Notes under the pieces: model-generated | Databases searched by the model: none | The model's input: only the letters and a program-made list of their open reading frames with translations | Told to the model about the DNA's origin: nothing | Assembly (NCBI GenBank): GCA_013815575.1 | Contig: JACDFX010000095.1 | Coordinates: forward strand, 1-6,782 | DNA: 6,782 nt | Direction: 5' to 3' | From: Rubrobacter sp. | GTDB taxonomy: Bacteria; Actinomycetota; Rubrobacteria; Rubrobacterales; Rubrobacteraceae | Made by a program: the position numbers and the translations under genes | Shown: piece after piece, positions 1 to 5,662 of the stretch | How the letters are laid out: every line of letters starts with the position of its first letter | Position numbering within the stretch: position 1 is the stretch's first letter

Positions 1-87
1 GGTCGGTGGGCGCCTGCCAGAAGGGCGACTCGTCGGCCCGGATATTTGTGTGGGCGCCAGGTATCAATCGTCGGCCCCGGTGGCTAG

Positions 88-115
88 TGAGACCTTCTCG
101 CCGAGAGGCGTCTCA
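88..115. terminator. Imperfect hairpin downstream of the PCP_red gene, possible terminator
   Basis: An outer 6-bp stem (TGAGAC at 88-93 with GTCTCA at 110-115) encloses an inner stem of about 6 pairs (94-99 with 103-108, one G-T wobble), with a single bulged C at 109 and a three-base loop. It lies 57 bases beyond the stop of the minus-strand PCP_red gene, so it could end that transcript. Neither side has a T-run, so it does not fit a classical intrinsic terminator. The rest of 1-171 shows no gene I can support; open frames run in from the left edge but resemble nothing recognised. Confidence 0.25.
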
Positions 116-171
116 TCTAGCGGAACTTCCGTGCGGGAAGAGCCGATAGCTTCCTTGTCGAAACCTGACAC

Positions 172-360
172 CTACTTGAATCTGTACTGGCGGTACATGC
201 CGGCGCTCTCGTCCACGTCCGCTTCGGTGACGTGGGTGCGGCCTCGTCCGGCGACCCGGTCTTCTATGCGCTTGCGGATAAAGCGGCGCATGAGGAAGGG
301 GCTGCGTTTTATGCGCCGGTCGGCCTCCGGTTCCCAGGTGATCTCGGTCTTCTCCGACAT
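172..360 (-). CDS. Stand-alone PCP_red-domain small protein (62 aa)
   Basis: Almost the whole protein matches the small PCP_red domain normally found at the C-terminus of the ChlB/BchB subunit of light-independent protochlorophyllide reductase. Visible signature: W9, P11-E12-A13, R16, P21-F22, R25, R29, I32-E33, then G40 and V44-T45 before an acidic helix. In ChlB/BchB this tail contributes to handling the tetrapyrrole substrate at the subunit interface. Here there is no nitrogenase-like catalytic domain and no chlorophyll gene nearby, so no reductase activity can be inferred. Such single-domain proteins occur in non-phototrophs and have no role I know of. The protein is very basic (many Arg) and has no signal peptide or membrane segment. 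The ATG at 360 follows a good ribosome binding site (GAGGAGAGG read on the minus strand) and a TATAAT box. It lies 73 bases downstream of the dehydrogenase on the same strand, so co-transcription is also possible. Confidence 0.8.
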   Translation of the reverse strand: MSEKTEITWEPEADRRIKRSPFLMRRFIRKRIEDRVAGRGRTHVTEADVDESAGMYRQYRFK

Positions 361-394
361 TCGACCTCTCCTCGACTAGCCTCGCTCCGGGGGG

Positions 395-400
395 ATTATA
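395..400 (-). promoter_or_regulatory. Consensus -10 box TATAAT for the PCP_red gene
   Basis: The minus strand reads TATAAT at 400-395, a perfect sigma-70-type -10 box in GC-rich surroundings. Transcription would start near 388-389, giving a leader of about 28 bases that contains the ribosome binding site before the ATG at 360. At 17-bp spacing the -35 position reads TTCGGG (423-418), a poor match. A TTGACG on the same strand at 407-402 is only one base from the -10 box and cannot serve as its -35. Confidence 0.5.
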
Positions 401-433
401 GCGTCAACTCGCGCCGCCCCGAAGTGACCCTTT

Positions 434-1309
434 CTACTTCTGTTTCGGCTTCGCGGCCTCATAGATGGCGGCCATATCTTCTTCGCCGTGGCCGGCCTCT
501 ATCGCCTCGTCGAAGCGGGCGGCGACGGCGGACGCCAGCGTCATCGCAAGGCCTCTGTCTCCGGCGGCGTCGAGGACGAGGCCTGCGTCCTTGCGGGCAA
601 GCTTCGCGGAGAAGCTTGTCGGGAAGTCCTCCTCGATCATCATGGCGCCCTTCATCTGCGCGTAGGGGAGGCCAAGGGGTCCGCCCTCTATCGTCTCCAG
701 GAACTTCCGGGGGTCCACGCCGGTGGCTCGGGAGAACGCCACCGTCTCGGCCAGGACACCGAGGAGGCCCACTATCCAGTTGTTGACGACTAGCTTGAGC
801 CGGCTACCCTCCCCCGCCTCACCGAGCCAGACCGTCTTGGCCCCGACGGCGTCAAATACAGCCTCGCACTTGCTCCGCACGTCTTCCGGCCCCGAGGCCA
901 GTACGATCAACTGCCCCTGTTCGGCGGGCGCCTTCGTCCCGAGCACCGGCGCGTCCACGAAGGCGGCGCCGCCCTCGGCGGCCAGGCGGGCGAGCCTCTC
1001 GTTGCCGTTCTCCCCCACCGTGCTCATCTGGAGCCACACCGCACCTTCGGACAGCGCCGGCAGGACGCCATCCCGGACGACCTCTTCTATGACGTCGGCG
1101 TCAGTCAACATGGTGAGCAGGAAGTCCGCGCCGAACGCGGCCTCTGCTGGGTCTTCAGAGACCGTCGCTCCGTCTCTGGCGAGCGGCTTTACCTTCTCGG
1201 TCGAGCGGTTCCAGGCTCGGACTTCCATGCAGGCCTTCAGCAGGTTGCGGGCCATCGCGGCGCCCATGATCCCGGTCCCGAGCAGGGCCACCTTAGTGTT
1301 CTCGGCCAT
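434..1309 (-). CDS. NAD(P)-dependent beta-hydroxyacid dehydrogenase, GLYR/succinic semialdehyde reductase type
   Basis: This 291-residue protein has the usual length and order of the 3-hydroxyisobutyrate dehydrogenase superfamily. It has an N-terminal Rossmann fold with GTGIMG at 11-16, a substrate-binding segment DAPVLGTKAPAEQGQL at 119-134, the catalytic lysine K172 in the G-x3-K-x3-N-N pattern (G168, K172, N176-N177), and an all-helical C-terminal domain with the conserved K240-D241. N34-R35-S36 after the second strand is typical of members preferring NADPH. The substrate loop carries K126-x-P-A-E where HIBADH and tartronate semialdehyde reductase usually have SGG. This resembles the GLYR1 / plant glyoxylate and succinic semialdehyde reductase branch, so reduction of a small aldehyde such as succinic semialdehyde or glyoxylate to its hydroxyacid is the best guess; substrate is unproven. 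Cytosolic, no signal peptide. The start at 1309 is fixed by TAGGAGG (minus strand, 1320-1314) just upstream. It diverges from the ABC exporter genes. Confidence 0.85.
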   Translation of the reverse strand: MAENTKVALLGTGIMGAAMARNLLKACMEVRAWNRSTEKVKPLARDGATVSEDPAEAAFGADFLLTMLTDADVIEEVVRDGVLPALSEGAVWLQMSTVGENGNERLARLAAEGGAAFVDAPVLGTKAPAEQGQLIVLASGPEDVRSKCEAVFDAVGAKTVWLGEAGEGSRLKLVVNNWIVGLLGVLAETVAFSRATGVDPRKFLETIEGGPLGLPYAQMKGAMMIEEDFPTSFSAKLARKDAGLVLDAAGDRGLAMTLASAVAARFDEAIEAGHGEEDMAAIYEAAKPKQK

Positions 1310-1344
1310 CCGTCCTCCTACACGTCTCCGATACGGACAGAACT

Positions 1345-1350
1345 ACCATA
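1345..1350 (-). promoter_or_regulatory. Possible -10 box (TATGGT) for the dehydrogenase gene
   Basis: The minus strand reads TATGGT at 1350-1345, matching the TANNNT pattern, about 35 bases upstream of the ATG at 1309 and before the strong ribosome binding site. There is no convincing -35 at 16-18 bp. An imperfect hairpin at 1351-1374 (CCCCA-G-CGCC pairing with GGCGTGGGG, one bulge) lies directly upstream, between the divergent genes. Confidence 0.3.
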
Positions 1351-1409
1351 CCCCAGCGCCGCGCGGGCGTGGGGTGAGGCGCGCCACAGCCAATGTCGGG
1401 GGCCGGCGC

Positions 1410-1415
1410 TAGAAT
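1410..1415 (+). promoter_or_regulatory. -10 box TAGAAT placed for leaderless transcription of the ABC ATPase gene
   Basis: TAGAAT ends six bases before the ATG at 1422, so a transcript starting about seven bases downstream of the box would begin at or next to the A of the start codon. No ribosome binding site is visible in front of this ATG, which fits a leaderless mRNA, common in Actinomycetota and Deinococcota. No -35 element resembling TTGACA is seen at 16-18 bp. Confidence 0.45.
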
Positions 1416-1421
1416 GCTGGC

Positions 1422-2375
1422 ATGGCAGAGTTTTTAGATCTAGCGCTAGAAGCGAAGAACGTCTCTCTCCGCTACAAGAGCAGCGGTCGCGGCATGGAGA
1501 ACGTCAGCTTCTCGGTTTCGCCCGGCGAGGTCTTCGGTCTCGTGGGGCCGAACGGCTCGGGCAAGAGCACGCTGCTCCGCGTCCTCTCCACGGCCATCGA
1601 ACCTGACGGCGGCACCTTCTCCGTGGCGGGCGCGGACGGGATCAGGGAGAAGCGGAGGGTCAGGGCCCGGATGGGCCTGATGGTGGACCGTCCGACCCAC
1701 TACGGGGACCTTACGGGTAGGGCCAACGCGTACTTCTTCGCGCGGGCCTACGGGGTGGAGGAGGCGAAGGCCGAGGCCGTGGTCTCCGACCTGCTCGACT
1801 TCTTCGACCTCACGGAGTACGCGGACGACAGGGTCAAGACCTACTCCTACGGGATGGGCAAGAAGCTCGCGCTCGTGGAGGCCCTGGCGCACCGTCCGGA
1901 AGTCTTGCTGCTGGACGAGCCCTCGCTCGGGCTCGACTACACCTCACAGCTCGCGTTTCAGCGCAAGGTCCGGGAGCTCTCGGAGTCGGGCGTGGCCGTC
2001 GTGCTCGCCAGCAACCAGGTGGACGAGGTCGAGGCACTGTGCGACCGGGTGGCGTTTATGTACCGGGGCAAGGTGGTGGCGCAGGACACGCCGGAGGCCC
2101 TGATCTCCTCGGTGGAGGGCTTGCGGAGGATCGTGGCAACATTGCGGAACCCCGTGGAGTACGGACCCGTAGCGGCGGTGCCCGGCGTCCAGCGCGTCGT
2201 GCCGGAGGGCCGGAACCTCGTCGTGCATTGCGGCGAGCGGCCCGGCATCGTCGCCGACGTGGTGGCCGGCCTGGTGAAGTCCGGCGGAGATATCGTGAGC
2301 CTCTCGGTCGAGCGGCCCAACCTGGAGGACGTGTTCGTGAAGCTTACGGGGGAGGCGTTGAAGCGTGAGGGTTAA
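1422..2375 (+). CDS. ABC-2 type exporter, ATP-binding protein
   Basis: This 317-residue cytosolic ATPase would power the permease encoded next to it. Motifs in order: Walker A GPNGSGKS at 42-49, Q-loop region around 85-94, signature region YSYGMGKK at 141-148 (in place of LSGGQ), Walker B VLLLDE at 161-166 with D165 and E166, D-loop SLGLD at 168-172, and the H-loop region at 195-200. Two switch positions are unusual: the Q-loop glutamine aligns with D89, and the H-loop histidine aligns with N198 (ASNQ where SSHQ is common). Residues from about 230 to 317 form a C-terminal extension of the DUF4162 kind, ending in the characteristic NLEDVFVKLTG, as in many drug, Na+ and antibiotic exporters of the NatA/DrrA type. 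The start has no Shine-Dalgarno but an ideally placed -10 box, suggesting leaderless expression. The substrate cannot be told from sequence. Confidence 0.9.
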   Translation: MAEFLDLALEAKNVSLRYKSSGRGMENVSFSVSPGEVFGLVGPNGSGKSTLLRVLSTAIEPDGGTFSVAGADGIREKRRVRARMGLMVDRPTHYGDLTGRANAYFFARAYGVEEAKAEAVVSDLLDFFDLTEYADDRVKTYSYGMGKKLALVEALAHRPEVLLLDEPSLGLDYTSQLAFQRKVRELSESGVAVVLASNQVDEVEALCDRVAFMYRGKVVAQDTPEALISSVEGLRRIVATLRNPVEYGPVAAVPGVQRVVPEGRNLVVHCGERPGIVADVVAGLVKSGGDIVSLSVERPNLEDVFVKLTGEALKREG

Positions 2376-3087
2376 CCCGCCGGACGCCTACTGGAAAAAG
2401 GACGTGTCGCTCTTCTTCGGCAAGAGGTTCGCGCTCGCGATAAAGATGCTTTACCCGATCGCGATCATCGGCCCCGTCGCCGCCAGCGACATCCCGGCCC
2501 AGTACGCCGCGGCCGTCATAGGTATCGTCGCCGTCATGGCGGGGACCTTCGGCGCCGGCGAGAGCCTCACCACGGACCTGAACGACGGCATCCTGGTCCG
2601 CGTCTCATTGACGCCCCTCTCTCCTTACCGCATCGTCTTCGAGGTCCTCGCCGTCAACGCGGTGCTCGACCTCCTGCAACTGCTGCCCGCGCTCCTCGTC
2701 GTGTTTCTGCTGCATCCAATATCCTTGATATGGGTTCTCGCCGCCTGCGTGGCGCTCTTTGCGACGCTCGTGGCGGCGAACTGCATTGGGATCTTTATAG
2801 CCAACTTCACCTCTTCACCGGCTGACGTGTTGCTCTATGCGACCGCTATTTTGTTTCCCCTGATCTACCTGTCCGGCTTCTTCCGTAACCAGAACCCCGA
2901 GGGCATCATGCTCATCCTCCGTGGCTTCGTCCCCTTCGCCTACGCCAACGACGCCCTGAAGACCGTCTTCGGCCTGACGACGGGCACGGCCCCGTTCGAG
3001 GCCATCTTCTACCCGGTCCTCATCTGCGCGGTCATGGCCCTCGCCGTCTGCCTCACCGCGCCACAGCTCCTGCGCACCCGTTTCTAG
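2365..3087 (+). CDS. ABC-2 type exporter, permease protein
   Basis: This 240-residue integral membrane protein has about six hydrophobic segments (roughly residues 22-40, 46-65, 92-116, 119-147, 154-173 and 212-233), the standard ABC-2 fold. Other family marks are an amphipathic stretch with a conserved acidic residue between the second and third segments (E67 to about L82, then TPLSPYRI) and the P-L-I-Y-L-S-G-F-F motif at 165-173, followed by a re-entrant region with PFAY at 190-193. The start is GTG at 2365, inside the end of the ATPase gene (11-base overlap), with GGGGGAGG about ten bases upstream. The two genes are therefore translationally coupled and form one exporter. It is presumably a homodimer in the cytoplasmic membrane. 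Cargo unknown; drug, lipid and ion export are all possible. Confidence 0.85.
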   Translation: MRVNPPDAYWKKDVSLFFGKRFALAIKMLYPIAIIGPVAASDIPAQYAAAVIGIVAVMAGTFGAGESLTTDLNDGILVRVSLTPLSPYRIVFEVLAVNAVLDLLQLLPALLVVFLLHPISLIWVLAACVALFATLVAANCIGIFIANFTSSPADVLLYATAILFPLIYLSGFFRNQNPEGIMLILRGFVPFAYANDALKTVFGLTTGTAPFEAIFYPVLICAVMALAVCLTAPQLLRTRF

Positions 3088-3096
3088 GGGCGGGCT

Positions 3097-3112
3097 GTTG
3101 ACCTGTTTCACC
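3097..3112 (+). promoter_or_regulatory. CRP/GlxR-like inverted repeat upstream of cstA
   Basis: GTTGA-N6-TCACC matches seven of the ten specified bases of the CRP-family operator TGTGA-N6-TCACA with exact six-base spacing. Its centre is about 50 bp upstream of the start site predicted from the TAGGAT box. In enterobacteria cstA is activated by cAMP-CRP, and actinobacterial GlxR recognises the same type of site. The match is imperfect and its position is not one of the standard activating positions, so this is only a candidate. Confidence 0.25.
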
Positions 3113-3142
3113 CTCGACTTTCCGCGCGGTTTTTCGTTGTGC

Positions 3143-3148
3143 TAGGAT
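3143..3148 (+). promoter_or_regulatory. Probable -10 box (TAGGAT) of the cstA operon
   Basis: TAGGAT fits TANNNT and follows a local T-rich stretch (TTTTTCGTTGTG). Transcription would start near 3155, giving a leader of about 38 bases that includes AGGAGGG at 3183-3189. The -35 region at 17-18 bp (TTTCCG/TTCCGC around 3119-3125) is weak, consistent with an activator-dependent promoter. Confidence 0.4.
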
Positions 3149-3192
3149 GCCAACCTATCGCGTAAGAGCCTTAGGGAAGGGCAGGAGGGATC

Positions 3193-5307
3193 ATGGGGAA
3201 TAGCATTCGTCGGTACGGTGTCTGGCTGGGCGTCGCCCTCGTGGGAGCAATTTGCTGGGGGGTGCTGGCGCTCTCCCGCGGGGAGACCGTAAACGCGGGC
3301 TGGCTGCTCTTCGCGGCCATCGCCTCCTACGCCATCGCCTACAGGTTCTACGCGAGGTTCATCCAGAAAAAGGTCCTCGAGACCGACGACTCCAGGGCGA
3401 CGCCGGCCGAACGGCTCAACAACGGGCGGGACTTTGAGCCGATGGACCGGCGGGTGCTCTTCGGGCACCACTTCGCGGCCATCGCGGGGGCCGGGCCTCT
3501 GGTCGGGCCGGTGCTCGCGGCGCAGATGGGGTTCTTGCCGGGGACGGTCTGGATCATCGTCGGGGTGATCCTGGCCGGCGGGGTCCAGGATATGACGACG
3601 CTCTTCTTCTCCATGCGGCGCGACGGGAAGACGCTCGGGCAGATGGCCCGGGAGGAGATAGGACCCGTCGGCGGCGTCGCGGCGCTGGTCGCGGTCCTCT
3701 CGATCATGGTCATCCTGCTCGCCGTTCTCGCCCTGGTCGTGGTGCTCGCCCTCGCCGAGTCGCCGTGGGGCTCGTTCTCCATAGCCATGACCCTACCCAT
3801 AGCGCTCTTGATGGGCGTTTACTTGCGTTTCCTGAGGCCGGGACGGGTGCTGGAAGTCTCCATTATTGGGGTGGGGCTGTTGTTCCTGGCGATCATCGGG
3901 GGCGGTTGGATCGCGGAGTCGAGCCCCTACGCTGACTTCTGGACGTTCAGCCCGAACCAGATCGTCTTCGCCCTCATCGCCTACGGCTTTATCGCGAGCG
4001 TCCTGCCGGTCTGGGTGCTTCTGGCCCCCCGCGACTACCTCTCGACGTTCATGAAGATCGGGACCATACTCCTGCTGGCGGTAGGCATCATGTTCACCCT
4101 GCCGGCCATCCAGATGCCCAGGGCGACCGAGTTCGCCGCTACCGGCGCGGGGCCGGTCTTTGCCGGTCCACTCTTCCCGTTCGTCTTCATCACGATAGCC
4201 TGCGGGGCGTTATCCGGGTTCCACGCGCTCGTGGCCTCTGGGACGACGCCGAAGCTGATCCAGAAAGAGAGCCAGATCCGGCTTATCGGGTACGGCGCGA
4301 TGCTCATGGAGTCGTTCGTGGCCGTGATGGCGATTATCGCGGCGACCACCCTCGACCCCGGCGTCTACTTCGCGATGAACGCGCCGGCGAGCGTGCTCGG
4401 CGACACCGTACAGTCGGCCTCGCAGGCGGTCAACGGGTTCGGGTTCACGGTCACGCCGGATGTGCTGCAGGCAACAGCTAACAACGTCGGGGAGGAGAGC
4501 ATCATCGGCAGAACCGGCGGGGCGCCGACGCTCGCGGTCGGGATGAGCCAGATCTTCTCCGGCATCATCGGCGGCCCCGCGCTGCAGGCGTTCTGGTACC
4601 ACTTCGCCATCATGTTCGAGGCGCTGTTCATACTTACCACGGTCGATGCCGGAACCCGCGTTGGCCGGTTCATGATTCAGGACATGATCGGCAACGTCTA
4701 CCGTCCCTTCGCCAACCCCTCCTGGCTGCCGGGCAACCTGGTCGCGAGCGCCCTCATAGTCGGGGCCTGGGGCTACTTCCTCTACGCCGGCGTGAACGAC
4801 CCGCTGGGCGGCATCAACCAGCTCTTCCCCCTCTTCGGCATCGCCAACCAGCTTCTGGCGGCGGTCGCCCTCACCGTTGGTACGACCATCCTCATAAAGA
4901 TGGGCAAGCTCCGCTACGCCTGGGTGACGGCGCTGCCGCTGGCCTGGGACGTCGCGGTGACGCTCACGGCGAGCTGGATGAAGATCTTCTCCCCAGAACC
5001 GACGCTCGGCTTCTTCGCCCAGAGGAGCGCCGCCCAGGAGGCCCTCGCCAACGGCGAGCTCTACGGCACCGCCCAGAGCGCTGACGACGTGCGCCAGATC
5101 ATCACGAACTCCACGGTGGATGGGATACTCTCGATCCTCTTCGCGCTCCTGATAATCATCGTTATCGTGGACGCGGTTCGCGTGTGGTTCGGCCTGATCC
5201 GTGGCGGCCAGCAGCCCGAGATGAGCGAGGCGCCCTGGGAAGAGTCCCGCTTGGACTCCGAGGGTGAGCCCGTGGACGAGCGCGAGCCGGTCGGGGCGGG
5301 GAGTTAG
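3193..5307 (+). CDS. cstA: Carbon starvation protein A family transporter (CstA)
   Basis: This 704-residue inner-membrane protein is close to the usual CstA length (about 700) and has many hydrophobic segments, roughly sixteen to eighteen. Family motifs are strong: HHFAAIAGAGPLVGP from residue 92, the GGVQDM stretch soon after, CGALSGFHALVASGTTPK from 337, GEESIIGRTGGAPTLAVGM, and GTRVGRFMIQ. CstA/BtsT proteins import pyruvate, and CstA has also been linked to peptide uptake during carbon starvation. The C-terminal tail after about residue 670 is hydrophilic and acidic and should be cytoplasmic. The ATG at 3193 is preceded three bases earlier by a near-perfect AGGAGGG. It forms an operon with the YbdD-family gene 11 bases downstream, the classic cstA-ybdD arrangement. 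Regulation may involve the CRP-like site and weak -35 region upstream. I see no truncation or missing motif. Confidence 0.95.
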   Translation: MGNSIRRYGVWLGVALVGAICWGVLALSRGETVNAGWLLFAAIASYAIAYRFYARFIQKKVLETDDSRATPAERLNNGRDFEPMDRRVLFGHHFAAIAGAGPLVGPVLAAQMGFLPGTVWIIVGVILAGGVQDMTTLFFSMRRDGKTLGQMAREEIGPVGGVAALVAVLSIMVILLAVLALVVVLALAESPWGSFSIAMTLPIALLMGVYLRFLRPGRVLEVSIIGVGLLFLAIIGGGWIAESSPYADFWTFSPNQIVFALIAYGFIASVLPVWVLLAPRDYLSTFMKIGTILLLAVGIMFTLPAIQMPRATEFAATGAGPVFAGPLFPFVFITIACGALSGFHALVASGTTPKLIQKESQIRLIGYGAMLMESFVAVMAIIAATTLDPGVYFAMNAPASVLGDTVQSASQAVNGFGFTVTPDVLQATANNVGEESIIGRTGGAPTLAVGMSQIFSGIIGGPALQAFWYHFAIMFEALFILTTVDAGTRVGRFMIQDMIGNVYRPFANPSWLPGNLVASALIVGAWGYFLYAGVNDPLGGINQLFPLFGIANQLLAAVALTVGTTILIKMGKLRYAWVTALPLAWDVAVTLTASWMKIFSPEPTLGFFAQRSAAQEALANGELYGTAQSADDVRQIITNSTVDGILSILFALLIIIVIVDAVRVWFGLIRGGQQPEMSEAPWEESRLDSEGEPVDEREPVGAGS

Positions 5308-5318
5308 AATAGGGAGCG

Positions 5319-5498
5319 ATGAACCCCCTACGCGAAATCTGGGAATACCTGAAGGAGATCTCGGGCGAGAACGCCTACGACAAGTACCTCGTCGTCCACT
5401 CGGCCACCCACCCCGGCCGACGACCCATGAACCGCAACGAGTTCTACCGCTGGCGCCAGAACGAGAAGTACAACAACCCCGGCAGCCGCTGCCCCTGA
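5319..5498 (+). CDS. ybdD: YbdD/YjiX-family small protein, CstA partner (59 aa)
   Basis: This 59-residue open frame is short enough for many gene callers to drop. It starts MNPLREIWEYLKEISGENAY and has the family pattern: an N-terminal amphipathic helix, the Y-D-K-Y-L segment at 20-24, H-P-G-R-R-P-M at 31-37, then the N-E-F-Y-R-W-R-Q helix at 40-47 and a K-Y-N-N-P-G-S-R-C-P end. Enterobacterial YbdD and YjiX sit next to cstA and btsT/yjiY, and YbdD is needed for CstA-dependent pyruvate uptake; the mechanism is unclear. Here the gene begins 11 bases after the cstA stop with AGGGAG at 5311-5316, so the two are co-transcribed. The family C-terminus, as I recall it, usually ends in a Cys-Cys pair; here it ends Cys-Pro, leaving a single cysteine. 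Cytosolic, no membrane segment. Confidence 0.85.
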   Translation: MNPLREIWEYLKEISGENAYDKYLVVHSATHPGRRPMNRNEFYRWRQNEKYNNPGSRCP

Positions 5499-5508
5499 TG
5501 ACACCCCG

Positions 5509-5524
5509 CCGGCCGGTCGGCCGG
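5509..5524. repeat. Short GC inverted repeat after the cstA-ybdD operon
   Basis: CCGGCCG (5509-5515) and CGGCCGG (5518-5524) form a perfect 7-bp inverted repeat with a 2-base centre, beginning 11 bases after the YbdD stop. As RNA it could fold into a 6-bp stem with a small loop and contribute to transcription termination, but there is no T-run after it. In DNA of this composition such a repeat can arise by chance. Confidence 0.3.
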
Positions 5525-5552
5525 AACGGGAAGTTTCAGACATCAGGTTTTA

Positions 5553-5572
5553 CCCGTTCGGGCCCGAACGGG
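5553..5572. promoter_or_regulatory. Perfect 20-bp palindrome, putative operator of the toxin-antitoxin operon or terminator of cstA-ybdD
   Basis: CCCGTTCGGGCCCGAACGGG is fully self-complementary (10-bp half sites, no spacer). It ends six bases before the TATACT box at 5579 and covers the -35 position, so a bound dimer would block that promoter; toxin-antitoxin complexes commonly autorepress this way. As RNA it folds into an 8-bp stem with a GGCC loop followed by GTCCTTT, a poor terminator tail. It may serve either or both roles. Confidence 0.5.
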
Positions 5573-5578
5573 GTCCTT

Positions 5579-5584
5579 TATACT
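5579..5584 (+). promoter_or_regulatory. -10 box TATACT of the toxin-antitoxin operon
   Basis: TATACT differs from the consensus TATAAT at one position and stands out in GC-rich DNA. Transcription would begin near 5591, giving a leader of about 70 bases that contains the 13-bp inverted repeat before the antitoxin start. At 17-bp spacing the -35 position reads GTTCGG and lies inside the 20-bp palindrome. Confidence 0.5.
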
Positions 5585-5620
5585 GGCGCATGGCAGGGCG
5601 CAGAACCCGCCCGCGTACCC

Positions 5621-5655
5621 CCCTTCGGTGTACACTAGCTGCGTACACCGAAGGG
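5621..5655. promoter_or_regulatory. Perfect 13-bp inverted repeat, candidate antitoxin operator and leader hairpin
   Basis: CCCTTCGGTGTAC (5621-5633) and GTACACCGAAGGG (5643-5655) are exact reverse complements separated by nine bases. The repeat lies just upstream of the antitoxin GTG at 5663, where VapB- and Phd-type antitoxins typically bind to repress their own operon. A TACACT (5631-5636) inside it fits TANNNT and might be a second, internal -10 box. In RNA the right arm includes AAGGG of the AAGGGAGG ribosome binding site, so folding would also hinder antitoxin translation. Confidence 0.6.
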
Positions 5656-5662
5656 AGGCAGT

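Noticed and set aside
172..360. PCP_red domain as evidence of chlorophyll synthesis or phototrophy
   Set aside because: The catalytic nitrogenase-like part and partner subunits are absent; the domain alone does not support that pathway.
402..407. TTGACG on the minus strand as a -35 box for the PCP_red gene
   Set aside because: It is one base from TATAAT; a -35 must be about 17 bases away.
3098..3103. TTGACC as the -35 box of the cstA promoter
   Set aside because: It is 39 bases from the TAGGAT box, too far for a sigma-70-type promoter.
3122..3134. CCGCGCGG followed by five T as a terminator for the ABC exporter operon
   Set aside because: The 8-bp palindrome has no room for a loop, so it would form at most two pairs; not a credible hairpin.
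5305..5310. TAGAAT in front of ybdD as an internal promoter
   Set aside because: It overlaps the cstA stop codon, and ybdD has its own ribosome binding site, so co-transcription with cstA explains it better.
5264..5638. 124-residue plus-strand frame spanning the end of cstA and the ybdD gene
   Set aside because: It lies in a different frame from both CstA and the YbdD protein, has low-complexity composition, and runs through the intergenic palindromes.
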